A DNA stretch of 64,000 nt, from positions 62,001 through 126,000 of the forward strand of contig JBAMJV010003816.1 of the NCBI GenBank assembly GCA_037951105.1. The letters are read 5' to 3'. Position 1 is the stretch's first letter. Each line of letters starts with the position of its first letter. Under the pieces are notes generated by a model. That model saw only the letters and a program-made list of their open reading frames with translations, was not told the origin of the DNA and did no database searches. Below, piece after piece: positions 1-10,520 of this stretch. This DNA comes from Echinarachnius parma. Lineage: Eukaryota > Echinodermata > Echinoidea > Clypeasteroida > Echinarachniidae. The translations under genes and the position numbers were made by a program.

Positions 1-239
1 AAATACACTTTGTGCAAATTGAACCAAGAAATGGAGGGAAAATAAATAAACCTTTTCCTGACAGGGTCATGTAACTGTAACAAACATGTCAGCAAAACAT
101 GTACACATTACAATCATAGTATTGAACAATAATATGCAGTAAATCCTGAAAAACAATCTTCATTGAATTACCTTTGATATTTCTTCATATCTTCCCCAAA
201 ATAGCTTCTGACCAACACGAGCATTGAATACTAAGGCCG

Positions 240-275
240 TTTCTATAGCTCAGCTGGTAGACCACGGTCAAACAA
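240..275 (+). other. tRNA-like A-box fragment (possible SINE head)
   Basis: The stretch TAGCTCAGCTGGTAGA matches a tRNA D-arm and internal A-box. No B-box or acceptor-stem partner was found downstream, so this is not a tRNA gene. A decayed tRNA-derived SINE head or chance similarity are the alternatives. Confidence 0.3.
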
Positions 276-411
276 TCCAGAGTTTTTCATTCATATTGTC
301 CCCATAGCGGAGAGAAAATGATTCCTGCAGTGGGGGTTGCCCCCGGCTAAGTCATAAATAACAGAATCTACAAGGGGTTTTCTTTCATAAATATGACTTC
401 GTACTACAACC

Positions 412-734
412 CAGTGGCGTAGCGTGGTTGGATTAAATGGAAGGGGGGATGTGGGCATAGCTTTCATGTTTTCCTTATTTTTACACAGATGTTTCCTTAT
501 GTTTTTTCATTGTTTTTTATCATTATTGGGGTGGGTGCATGTGCCCCCCCCCCCCTCGCTTTGCATTGAAAATATACATAGGTGCTCGGGGCGAATTCGC
601 CCCCGAAATGCCAAAAAGAGCCCCTGAAAATGTGCATGCACTTCAATGCAAATCAAATTTTGGAGCATTATTTTCATGCAGGCAAGCTTGAAAAGTAGCC
701 CCCAAAAAGTAGCCCCCCCCCCCCCCCCCCACTG
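412..734. repeat. hAT-like MITE with CAGTGGCG ends and poly-C tracts
   Basis: It begins CAGTGGCGTAGC and ends with a poly-C run followed by CACTG, the reverse complement of the first bases. CAG...CTG ends of this kind occur in hAT-type MITEs. The inner part (about 585-715) is shared with 60750-61170. No clean 8-bp target duplication was seen. Boundaries are approximate. Confidence 0.5.
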
Positions 735-917
735 CTACGACCTCGGTGAAGATGGTCAGTGGAGCCAGACACAGTCTGGGTGGAACAACCGTCGAAACAG
801 AGACTGATTTTGGGTCTACCCCCAGCTTTGCAACTGATGTTATACCTCTTATAATTGATCTACATTTATAACATTGCATTTCTGAACAATATTAGATTGA
901 ATGACACAAGTAGATCT

Positions 918-1085
918 GGGCCCGTTGCAGAAAGAGATACAATCAACTGTAAGTTACAATTAATTGTCAGTCAGATCACATGTTCGTTCTACATGCGCAA
1001 ATCCGATTGGTTGAAACACGCACATTTTCTGACTTGCAATCAAATGTAACTCACAACAAATTGTATATCTTTGTGCAACCGGGCC
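918..1085. repeat. MITE family A copy 1 (GTTGCAGAAAGAG ends)
   Basis: The left end GGGCCCGTTGCAGAAAGAG pairs with a right end reading CTTTGTGCAACCGGGCC. The interior is an imperfect palindrome that includes a GCGCAAATCCGATTGG core. Related copies lie at 22521, 38201, 45685, 55353 and 57562. Confidence 0.7.
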
Positions 1086-1296
1086 TTGCAGTTACAAAAC
1101 AAACACTCTCCAAATTATTGAATTAATCACATAATGACTTCTCAGTCAGAGATTGGGACATAGCATTATAACACATTACAATAGAATGTCAATATGCATT
1201 TATTGCAACTTCCGTACACAGATAATGCACATCAACAATTACACTAACCTACCATAAAATAATATATCCCTTTAGTAGATAGATGAATACAATTAA

Positions 1297-1540
1297 AAAT
1301 GCAATGTGGCGATCCCTTTCAGAATATCAATTTAAATTGAATACAATTTAAAATGAATTCAAAATGTAATATGACGATCCCTTTCAGAAAATCAATTTAA
1401 ATTGGATTAAATCTGAGTGAAGCGTTGATACTTATCATTCACTTTTTAAGTACTACCTCAGATGCAATTCAAACTGTAATACGACGATCCCTTTCAGAAA
1501 ATCAAATTAGATTAAATCAGAGTGAAGCGTTTATACTTAT
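1297..1540. repeat. Three-copy diverged tandem repeat
   Basis: The block containing ACGATCCCTTTCAGA and a following AATTTAAATTG-type stretch recurs at about 1310, 1373 and 1481, with AGTGAAGCGTT also repeated. Unit spacing is irregular (about 63 and 108 bp). Confidence 0.6.
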
Positions 1541-1554
1541 AATCAACTGTTTAA

Positions 1555-1912
1555 AGGGACTGGGTAACATTGTCCAAATCCTCAAAATCCAATTGGAATT
1601 CTAGCGGTACCCTCGTACCTTGTTGTATTCATATTAACAATAGAAGCATGGACAGGTTTTTTAGTTTTGTTTCCCTTTTGTTAAAAAGATATTTACGATT
1701 GAAGTGTTTTGAGATGGTCGTGACTGTGTACAAAGTGAGTGCAATGAATTAGTGAATATCACTTTACATTTTTGCTCATTACTCCGCCATATAATGTCCA
1801 TTTAACTTAAAATGTTCACACAACACCCAGTGGACATATCAGATAACAACAATATACATTGTATCAACCATTAGTCACTTTTTGCACATGTCATCAAAGT
1901 TACTAGATCCCT
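1555..1912. repeat. TTAA-type MITE family B copy 1
   Basis: The element is flanked by TTAA on both sides (1551-1554 and 1913-1916) and has ends AGGGAC / ATCCCT. It is collinear with 16047-16426, sharing TAACATTGTCCAAATCCTCA near the left end and AAAGTTACTAGATCCCTTT at the right. No coding capacity. TTAA duplications with AGG-starting ends point to Kolobok- or piggyBac-like mobilisation. Confidence 0.75.
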
Positions 1913-1916
1913 TTAA

Positions 1917-2929
1917 GTACAAGCACTTGTATATTACCTTACAATAATTCATTTATATCATAATTAGTAAATTTACTGCTGTTGATAAGATTGATCATGA
2001 ACAGAACTAAATCAAGAAGCTCTGAAATTAAATTATATTTCCCCCTACATTCAATTTAAATTTCTTTTTTCACTGATTATTAAACAACTTTGAATAAACT
2101 ATTCAGCTTTCGAGTCACTAAAAAACACACAAATTTTAAGTTGAAAACCAAAAGGTCATAAATAATATCAAATCCATTCTATTTCCTCACAAACACTAAA
2201 ATCCCAACAGCGTTCACGCCACAGCGGGACTTTTAAAAGAAAAGTCAAAGGTTTAAGCAATTTACTTAAATGTTGGCTTAAAGTATAAAATTACTTAGCT
2301 AAAATTGAGATGCAATTTTATTAATTTTTGACAAATCTACCAACATTATAACATCATAATTTCTTTACTGAAATATTTACAAAATTTTTGATTGAGCTAA
2401 ATAAAAACGAAAATATTACTTCTCAACGAGATAAGAACATTTCTTGGCCAAGCACATTGCTAAGTTAACCCGTTCCCTTCGAGATTCTGAAATCCCCATA
2501 GACTTTGTACATAGCCCACTCGGTTCCCGTAAGCAAGGGCTTAATTTCTTACTTAATTAAAATATTGAGTTGTATACAGGCACATATTTCTAAAGGCATT
2601 GCCTTATGGAGCCTGGTGCCAATAGTTTACACTACATTATATACATGTAGGTCTCAAAATGTCAAGTCTCTTAGGTTGGCACTATTTATCTAGCTCACCA
2701 TCATTAAAAGGGACATAAATCATCATTATTGATATAGACATTATCATTAACATCATGAAGGTTACTTGTTTATTATATATGGGAGAATATTTGGTGCCAT
2801 GATTCACATCTAATGTGTCCCTAGTTATTATTAGTTAGTATATAAGCCACATGAATATACCATTATTATTGAAATTATAGAGTATTATAAAATGGGTAGA
2901 AGAATCCCTGCATTCTGATTAGTCACTAA
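1917..2929. other. No gene recognised
   Basis: AT-rich sequence without a convincing reading frame, splice-linked exon or named repeat. Confidence 0.5.
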
Positions 2930-3090
2930 TCAATGAGTCAGCGCAGTTCAGTAATTTAGCGATACTGCAGCGATAGTGCAATCGAATTGACGATAGCGAG
3001 TGATGTCGTTAATTCGATCAAAATTTAGTCTAAAACGTCCCCGCCGTGCCCCGCGACTTTGCAATTTGACTTACGGTGCCAAAGTTCAAC

Positions 3091-4370
3091 ATGGCGAGAG
3101 CGGGGGGTCCGAGATTCGAACTGCTAAATGATGATGATTTAGCAGAACTTTTGAATGATGCTGATGCAAGTAGTACAAAGAAAACGATCAAATTTGGATT
3201 CTGCAAGCGGGATAGCTTTGCTAAGCTGGAGGATGTGAACTTACAGAATATTTCAGCCCGTGAAGACACATCAGAATTGGACTCGCTACTGGCTTCGTCT
3301 TACGCAGCGCTACGGAAGGAAGATGGGACGCTGTACTCGAAAAAATCCCTCCAGTACATCAGGTATGGGGTTCAGAGGCATTATATTGATCAGTACAATG
3401 TAGACATTACAAAGAAAGAGCGCTTTCCCCAGAGTGCGAGAATGTACAAGGCTGTCTCTGTGAAACTGAAGAAAGAGGGACTGGGAAGTGTAAAACACAA
3501 GGAACCCATCAGTGCTGAAGACATGCAAAAGATTCAGGCTTCTGAAATGTTGGATTGTAACACAGCAGCTGGGCTCCAAAATAAGGTCTTTATTGACCTT
3601 ATGTTGTACTTCTGCAACCGGGGAAGAGAAAATGTGCGTTTCTTCAAAGCCAGTGACTTCATCATGTCTACTGATGAAAACGGGCTACGTTATGTCACTA
3701 AGCGAGACAATCTCACTAAAAATCACAGAGAAAATGACGACGAGGCCGTCGGAGGACGTATGTAGACATGAACAGTGACCAATGTCCGGTGAAAACATAC
3801 GAAAAGTATGTTTCTAAGCTGTCTGATTCGTGCCCATGGCTTTGGCAAACTCCAAAAGCCAAGCCACCAACCTGTGAAACTGATCCATGGTACAAGAATA
3901 TGCCTGTCGGCATAAACACGCTAGCCAACAAAATGAAAACCATCTCCAAGGGAGCGAATTGCAGCAAGATGTACACGAACCATTGTCTACGTAGTACATG
4001 CATCACTACCCTTGATCAGGCTGGATTGGAAACTTGCGACATCATGAGTGTCAGTGGGCACAGAAGTGAATCTTCAATCAAGACCTACACAAAAACTTTG
4101 GATGTGCGCAAGAAAGAGACGAGTGAGAAAATCAGCAACCATCTCCATCACGGACAAACTGCTTCTCACGCTGGGCAGACTGGCAATCTTTCTCCTAGTA
4201 CTACTAGTAGCAACGTCAACGTCAACGACCTCCTGCTCTCGCCATCGAGCAACCTATCGGCACCGGCACCAAAAGTGTTGCCAGCAACAGTATCACTATC
4301 GCAAAACAGTGTCAGGAGCTTAGACAGTGGCACTGTATATTTAAATGTGTTACAGTTTAATTGTTTATGA
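3091..4370 (+). pseudogene. Crypton-type tyrosine recombinase, one frameshift
   Basis: Single-exon gene of a Crypton-family DNA transposon, whose tyrosine recombinase cuts and rejoins DNA through a covalent 3'-phosphotyrosine. The start is the ATG at 3091 (A at -3, G at +4). The first frame holds a SAM-like DNA-binding region, with KKSLQYIRYGVQRHY around residues 84-98, and the first catalytic arginine in RGREN near residue 179. It stops at 3765. The -1 frame carries on in register from about 3756 and holds H-x-x-R in NHCLR (3981-3992), the second histidine in SGHRS (about 4059) and the nucleophile Tyr in KTYTK (about 4086). All catalytic positions survive, so the break is recent or a sequencing error. 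The C-terminal 70 residues are Ser/Thr-rich. Domesticated relatives are the recombinase-like domains of KCTD1, ZMYM and QRICH1. No TIRs are expected for Cryptons. Confidence 0.8.
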
Positions 4371-4390
4371 CAGTTCAACTCTAGTTTCTT

Positions 4391-4581
4391 CGTGTTTAGT
4401 GGACTTTTGTAGTTCAGCAGAGTGTACATTTTATTAGACTGAGTTCAACTTTTGGAGTTCAACAGTTTCTACAGTTATTACATGGTTCGTGTTTAGTGGA
4501 CTTTTGGAGTTCAGCAGAGTTTGTACATTTGATTAGAGTTCAACTTTTGGAGTTCAACAGTTTCTACAGTTATTACATGGT
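4391..4581. repeat. Two-copy tandem repeat, ~96-bp unit
   Basis: A unit running from CGTGTTTAGTGGACTTTTG to TTATTACATGG occurs twice back to back with few differences, immediately downstream of the recombinase stop codon. It may belong to the element's 3' region. Confidence 0.8.
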
Positions 4582-4703
4582 AAGTGTCTCAATTCTCTTC
4601 TACTTAGTTCTAATTCTGGATTCTTATCGATCGACGACATATGTATGTGCAGCATTTAAACAAAACAAAACAAAACAAAAAACATGAAAATAAAATTATT
4701 CTC

Positions 4704-5070
4704 ATTCTTACCGATCCACAAAATATGCCTGTGCAGCATTTGATTTAAATGTGAAAATGCAATTTTTTCCCAGACATGCGTCGGTAAATTTAGCCATGCG
4801 TCGGTACTTTTACAGGCATGCGTCGGTTCTTTTGCAGGCATGCGTCAGTACTTTTACAGGCATGCGTCGGTACTTTTACAGGCATGCGTCGGTACTTTTA
4901 CAGGCATGCGTCGGTACTTTTGCAGGCATGCGTCGGTACTTTTGCAGGCATGCGTCGGTAAATTTAGCCATTTAGCCATTACTGGGAAAAAGTCTGATTT
5001 TCACACTTTTTCGCGCCCACTTTATAAAACAAATGCTGCACAGGCATATTTCGTGGATCGGTAAGAATTG
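4704..5070. repeat. Fold-back element with minisatellite core
   Basis: Left arm starting TTCTTACCGATCCAC pairs with right arm ending GTGGATCGGTAAGAA, continuing inward through ATGCCTGTGCAGCATTT and a CTGGGAAAAA/TTTTTCCCAG pair. The centre is a 22-bp tandem array. Extra end fragments lie at 4618-4660 and 5097-5145. It encodes nothing recognisable. Confidence 0.75.
4777..4965. repeat. 22-bp minisatellite, about 8 units
   Basis: The unit CATGCGTCGGTACTTTTACA plus GG repeats head to tail with single-base variants (ACAGG or GCAGG) and a final unit reading GGTAAATTTAGCC like the first. There are no unique spacers, so it is a tandem array and not a CRISPR. Confidence 0.9.
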
Positions 5071-5145
5071 TATGCACTCTTTTAACTTAACTCGTGCATC
5101 CAATTCTTACCGATCCACTCATGCCTGTGCATCATTTGTATACCG

Positions 5146-5363
5146 AAGTAGCGCTGTCACATTCTTTTGTTATTTACAATGTTATGGTTCTAAACATTTT
5201 GTCCTTTGATTCAGCTTTTGGTAGTGACTTGAACCTGATCAATGATTGCCATCTCAGCAAACTTGCCTGACATTATTTAGAACCATATAAAAAGCAAAGA
5301 ATAGCTTTGACGTCGCACTTTGGTAATCCATTAGACTATTATCATAATGATCAATCAATATCA
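5146..5363. other. Short intergenic stretch
   Basis: Nothing recognised apart from the likely 3' end of the minus-strand cytochrome b561 transcript. Confidence 0.4.
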
Positions 5364-7024
5364 TTAATGGTTTAAAGGTGAATAGTTGTTGCCACGATGA
5401 GCATCTATTTTGTCCCTCGTTATTATATAAGCCACTGTGACGACAAACGCAACGATGCAAAGACCCGCTCCATTTGCCACGAGCGCCGACTCTGGGAGCT
5501 TTGCATACTCAATTCTAAAAGAAAAAAGAAGAAGATATTCCGTCATTAATAAAATCTTCCTGTCAACTATTTCATATTGTAAACAAAATAATAGCATAAT
5601 CAAATTTGAAAGAAAGAAAACAAATATTATGACATTAATGCTATCTATCTAATAATTAAATGACTATATTTAGCCAGTTCTTCAACTATTTTCATCATAA
5701 AACATTTAATAGCAACTTACTCTAGATACATTATAGTATCTTCCCCTTTTTTCTAGATTTCTCTCTACATCATTCAATACATCAATGACAAGTTATAAGT
5801 AAATACAAACACTACCGATGGGGAATATCTTTTCCTTATCCCATCAAGGACGAGAGCTATTACAAGGCAAATTGATCATCATTTCTCTCAACAAATTGGC
5901 AACTCCTAATTTTGTCTACCTTTTAATGACATAAAAAAAGGTGGAAAATATTTGGTTGTAAAAATTTAAGACAAATATGAAGTATTATTGCCGCGAAATG
6001 CCAATTTGAATTCAAAATCTGTTTTGAAAATATGACAATATGTTGCCAATTTAAGGATTTTCCTAAATTGTAGCGATAAAAAACAGGTACAGTAACGAAA
6101 TAGGGCTCTTAAAATCGAGCAATTTATGCTCCTTCTCCTTGTACACTTGTTATCTTCTTGCTCAAATGTAGGACTACCAAACATCGTCCTTGATGGGTTA
6201 TCAGGGATACCTTCAGTTTTAAGTCTCTAGGAGGAGACAACATCTTGTCAACAAATAATTAAGGTTAGTAGATGCTGAATCTCAATCAAGTAAATCCCCC
6301 AAACCGATGAAAGTTTTTTGTGTTATACTCTCAATTTCGTTTTGCCGGGATGTGGGAAGATCTGTAAATTTTCTGGGAATCTCATGCAGAATCAGGGAGA
6401 CAAAAGAAAGCACTTACTTTGAGAAGAGAATGTTCTCGGTTATCCCGAGTAGACAAGTGCCGGCCGCCATCGACAGGATTGCGATGCCGAAGAATACGTG
6501 CGAGGAGAGGTAGGAGGCACGAAGCTGGGTGGATGCAAACGGAAGCAGGAAGATGCCCAGGCCAAGTACAAGCTGGAAGGGAGAAAGAGATGGAAATTAT
6601 TTTTAAATTGCATAAAAACAAAAATGGAAATTACTATTACTAAAGTAGTCATCACGAGTCATCATCATCATCAATAATCAGTAGTAATCACCATTTAATC
6701 ATATCTTTATCACCATCAATCATCATGACGACCATCAACATCATCATCATCACCAGCTATCATCATTCTTATAATTCATTTTCACTCATTTGATCAGCAC
6801 AAATCCTCTTAACCTAAATCATCAACATCATGAACATCATCATTGACAGAATTGCAATGCCAAAGAATACATGGGAGGAGAAGTAGGAGGCACGTAGCTG
6901 ACTGGATGCAAACGGAAGCAGGAAGATGCCTAGGCCAAGTACAAGCTGGAAGAGAGAAAGAGAACACCTGATGATATGATTATCATCATTGTTGTTGTCG
7001 TCATCATCATCAATTATCATCATC

Positions 7025-7120
<96 letters not shown>

Positions 7121-7920
7121 TCATAATCCGCATCAGCATCATCACCTTCATCATGAATCTGAAAAATAAAAGTCACTATTCACCTGTAATAGGAACATGG
7201 CAACGGGTTGCTAAGCCCAGCCAGCTATGTAAACTGTACAGGTTTGCGAAGCCGTTCTTGGTTGTGGAACTGGAAATACGGCGACCAGCCCGACAGTCTC
7301 ATCACGGTCGCTAGGATGAGTGTCCCGGCGTGTGACGCCTTGAGCCAGCGCTTCGCGGCAGGTTGATGCCAGTGAAGATGCGGTAGATCATTATGGCTGC
7401 AAAAGAGGGGGCAAGTTTAATTTAACATGGGAAAATTAAAGTCCATTATACAAGATAATATGACTCACTACAATATTTTTGTGATAAACTCTTTGATGAC
7501 TAGGCAACAATTAATCTGGACACAACAATAACAACATTAAAAAAATAAAGAAAAATGTAGGTTATGTTATTTTCTATTAGAGTATCTACCATTGCTATAG
7601 AGGAATATCAAGGCCATCATCATGAGTAAGGGGTGGATGTTAAATTCCTGTATACTGAATCGACTGCAGACTACAATACACAGAATTCAACATGTTAGAC
7701 TACATAGCTACATTGTTGTATTTCTAATAGAGTACCTACCATTGCCATAGAGGAATATCAAAGCCGTCGTCATGAGCAATGGGTGGAGGTTGAATTGCTG
7801 GTGACTTCCGTCCCAGCAAAAACCACCCTGGTAGCGGCCCCATCAGTAGACCCACTAGAAGGCAAGCTGCTAATCCAAACACCTCGGATAGGAGACTAGT
7901 GGCATAAACAGTTTTGTCAT
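5364..7920 (-). CDS. Cytochrome b561, four exons, frame breaks in exons 1-2
   Basis: Six-helix di-haem membrane protein that passes electrons from ascorbate across vesicle or plasma membranes to an acceptor on the other side (known of the family). Minus-strand exons: 7920-7740 (ATG at 7920, A at -3), 7396-7184, 6572-6418 and 5514-5364 (stop TAA), all with GT-AG junctions and matching phases. All four haem histidines are visible: NLHPL (exon 1), KASHAG and LHSW (exon 2), SHVFFG (exon 3). The last exon encodes the final helix and a short polar tail. Exons 3 and 4 are clean. Exons 1 and 2 need about seven single-base corrections (near LV/LSEV, MG/YQGG, before AKRW, after TVM, at VF/QFHN, NQ/GFAN and AT/VAM), yet amino-acid conservation is intact between breaks. 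Either sequence errors or a very young pseudogene. Which CYB561 paralogue is undetermined. Confidence 0.85.
5515..6417. other. Intron 3 of the cytochrome b561 gene
   Basis: AT-rich intron between exons 3 and 4 (minus strand). No nested gene or clear repeat seen. Confidence 0.6.
6843..6945 (-). pseudogene. Truncated copy of cytochrome b561 exon 3
   Basis: Beginning at the same CAG acceptor as true exon 3, it reads LVLGLGIFLLPFAS then SQLRASYFSSHVFFG and IAILSM, then runs straight into CAT/ATG trinucleotide repeat, so the second half of the exon and its donor are lost. The adjoining intron sequence is also copied, so this is a genomic duplication and not a retrocopy. Confidence 0.85.
7024..7118. 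repeat. (CAT)n microsatellite
   Basis: Nearly pure CAT/ATC trinucleotide run with one interruption, in intron 2 of the cytochrome b561 gene. It lies within a few hundred bases of the truncated exon 3 copy. A looser CAT-rich stretch lies at 6655-6740. Confidence 0.95.
7590..7645 (-). pseudogene. Copy of the 3' end of cytochrome b561 exon 1
   Basis: Reads FNIHPLLMMMALIFLYSN followed by a donor-like GTAGATAC, matching the 3' end of exon 1 at 7740 including its donor context. The 5' part of the exon is absent. It sits in intron 1. Confidence 0.8.
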
Positions 7921-8310
7921 GGTTGCGACTTGGGCCTGTGCTCCAACGCTGATCCCTAAACGATGTTGTCCGACTTTCCAGGTGCAATTGAACCAGCTCA
8001 GCTAAATTGATCAAAGAAGAGCCAAAGACAAGTTAAACTTATGGATAATATAAGAAAGTGTTGGGATGCTAACTAGTCCTCGCACCTCGATAGGAGAACA
8101 AGTGGCACAAACAGTTTTGTCATGGTTGAGACATTTGAGTGGTTTAACTGAAAGCTCCTATGTGACCCTGGGGAGAGTTGAAGCAGCTTCAGCTAAATTG
8201 ATTCAAGAAGAGTCACAATTAATTATGGATGAGTTAAAGTTGGAATGCTAACTAGACCTAACACTGGGATAGGCTTGCTCAAACAATTTTGTCATGATTG
8301 AGACATTTGA
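7885..8310. repeat. Tandem copies of the cytochrome b561 start region
   Basis: The block GTTTTGTCATGGTTGAGAC, whose minus strand carries the start codon and MTKLF, occurs at about 7911, 8107 and 8288 (spacing about 196 and 180 bp). Copies 2 and 3 lose frame within about 15 codons. The flanking AGCTAAATTGAT and GGGATGCTAACTAG blocks repeat too. Confidence 0.75.
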
Positions 8311-8640
8311 GTAGTGCTGTAACCGATCATCGGATCGGCATACGATCCCGATCCGATCATGCCTGATCGGGATCGTTTCTGCCGATTTCCGATCATGCAG
8401 AAAAATCAGAAGATCGGCAACAAAAAAACAAAAAAACAAAACAAAACAAAAAAAAAAAAAATTTCTTGGAAAATGATCCCAAAAAACATTTTGGGAAAAT
8501 AAATGAATACCAAAGCAACATATATCCATATGAATAAGCCCAAGGTAATCGTGTATGGGTATGCTTTCATTTCAAACTGATTACCTCTCCTTTTACAAAA
8601 TTACTCGCGGCGATTCTGAAAGGTTACTAAGCTCAGTCCC
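8311..8640. repeat. Left-end fragment related to the hAT element
   Basis: Starts TAGTGCTGTAACCGATCATC and follows the left end of the element at 8650 for about 100 bp (GATCGG-rich, then CCGATTTCCGATCATGCAGA) before diverging into an A-rich stretch. No matching right end was found. Confidence 0.6.
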
Positions 8641-9102
8641 ATGTGATTATAACGCTGTAACCGATCATCGGATCGGCATGCCGATCCCGATCGATCATGG
8701 CTTTTTTGCCGTTTTTGCCGATTTCCGATCATGCAGAAAAGATTCGGAGATCGGATCGGATGAAATTTTGTTTTTGTTTTTATTGTGTTATGACTTATGT
8801 GAAAAAAAAAAAAATCCGGGAGAAAACCATCCATTTTCTTTGCAAGAATATCGAATTGAAATTTTAAAAAGGGACAATATATATCATTTACTTGAAAAAA
8901 ATGTTATTTTCGAGATACTCTTTGTAGTTTACTTCGTTTTGAAAGGCAGAAAATCGGAACAAGACTCGTAAAATTGCTAGTCATTGAACGATATTCCGAC
9001 GGATGTTCACATTGAACTCCAGGCCGTCAGACCCGGCGCGCGCACGATCGGCGCCGCGCTGGCGCCGTGCATGCATGCGGGCGGCATGTCGCAAGCTATT
9101 AT

Positions 9103-9231
9103 AGATCAACGAATTATCGTTTTCATATCCTCTTTTACATGTTAAATTCAGTCTTTTACTGTCGGGCCGACTGATAGAGAATGCTGATAAATTATGGAAG
9201 AGGACATAAAAACGATTTGTTGATCTATATA
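9103..9231. repeat. Imperfect inverted repeat inside the hAT element
   Basis: ATAGATCAACGAATTATCG and CATATCCTCTT on the left pair with AAGAGGACATAAAAACGAT and TTGTTGATCTATAT on the right, around a spacer of about 60 bp. Confidence 0.65.
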
Positions 9232-9317
9232 GTCGCCAGCAAGGCCTAAGATTCAGGGGAAAGCTGGTACATAATTATATTAGTATGTACATGTATAATA
9301 TAAACTGTAAATTTGCA

Positions 9318-9356
9318 CTCTCGATCTCCCGGTCCCGAATTCCGGGAGATCGAGAG
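9318..9356. repeat. Perfect 15-bp hairpin
   Basis: CTCTCGATCTCCCGG, a 9-base loop, then CCGGGAGATCGAGAG. A perfect stem inside the hAT-like element. Confidence 0.9.
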
Positions 9357-9609
9357 AGTATATAAATTGTTTGATATGTTGTTATTGATTAATGGCGTCA
9401 AAATTTAAACTATATAAACACATAATCATAACATGTTTTTTTTTTCTTTCCTTTTTAGGAAGATGACGGACGCTCCAATTTTGACTTGTGTTGCGCGTGC
9501 GAGGACTACATTCGGCCGATCCTTCTTTCAATTTAAAGAATTATAATTTGTTTACGCTTTGAGTATAAATGTAATGACGAGGAAGATGAGATAAACATGA
9601 GCATGAGGG

Positions 9610-10520
9610 ACTTAAAATGATACTTATGATAATAATGCTATTGAAATGTGGTCAGCCAACTCCACCACCCCCCCCCCCCCCCCCCCCCCCAATATCAAAA
9701 ACATAATTCTGTGACCGCTGATTATGATTTAGTTTCACGTGCGACCATGGATAGTGCGACTATGCGTTTTTGTTATGATTAATAATCATATGTACTCTTT
9801 CTCATGATGATGTTCATGATATAAATACTTTATTATTTCTAGTAGGATGATGGCTCGTGAAAGTGTATACTTGATGATAAACATCATAACATAAATGTCA
9901 AATTGAAAATAATGGTGATGAATTAGGATAATTATGATAACAATTGAAATGTGGTCGGCCCCCTCCTCCCACCCCGAAAACATTCTGCGGCCATGATTAT
10001 GATTTAGTTTCCGTGCGACCATGCAATTTTAATTGTATGTACTCATGATGATGTTCAAAATATAAATACTCTATTATTTCTATGGATGATGGCTTGTGAA
10101 ATTGTATACTTGATGATCAACATCATATATAAACGTCAAATTGAAAATAATGGTGATGATAAGATGATTATGATAACAATTGAAAATGTGGACAATGTGG
10201 TCAGCCCCTCTCCCCCATCCCCCTAATATTCAATGCGGCCTCTGATTATGATTTAGTTTCCATGTGCGACGGGGCGATTTTTATTTTATGTACTCATTGA
10301 TGTTCAAAATATAAATACTTATTATTTCCGACGGATGGCGGCTTGTGAAATGTATACTTGATGAAAAAACATCATAATATAAACGTCAAATTGAAAATAA
10401 TGGTGATGATAAGATAGTTATAATAACAATTGAATGTGGTCAGCCCCCCACCCCCAAAATCAAAACATTCTGCGGCCCCTGATTATTGATTTAGTTTATG
10501 TGCGACCGGTGGGATTTTGT
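9610..10520. repeat. Tandem satellite of ~240-300-bp units
   Basis: The marker GTGGTCAGCC followed by a C-rich run and then CTGATTATGATTTAGTTT recurs near 9650, 9951, 10197 and 10436. Each unit also contains GTATACTTGATGA and CAAATTGAAAATAATGGTGA. It lies wholly inside the hAT-like element. Confidence 0.85.

Noticed and set aside
4777-4965. CRISPR-like short repeats
   Set aside because: The 22-bp units are directly adjacent with no unique spacers, and the DNA is eukaryotic.
6976-7314. Open frame with poly-isoleucine and poly-serine
   Set aside because: Product of the CAT trinucleotide repeat in the cytochrome b561 intron, on the wrong strand for the gene.
8555-8971. 138-codon frame crossing the hAT left end as a possible transposase
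   Set aside because: It spans the target duplication and left tip, has no hAT dimerisation or zinc-finger residues, and looks like chance.
9035-9095. GC-rich block as a CpG-island promoter
   Set aside because: Very short, inside the hAT-like element, and not followed by any exon.
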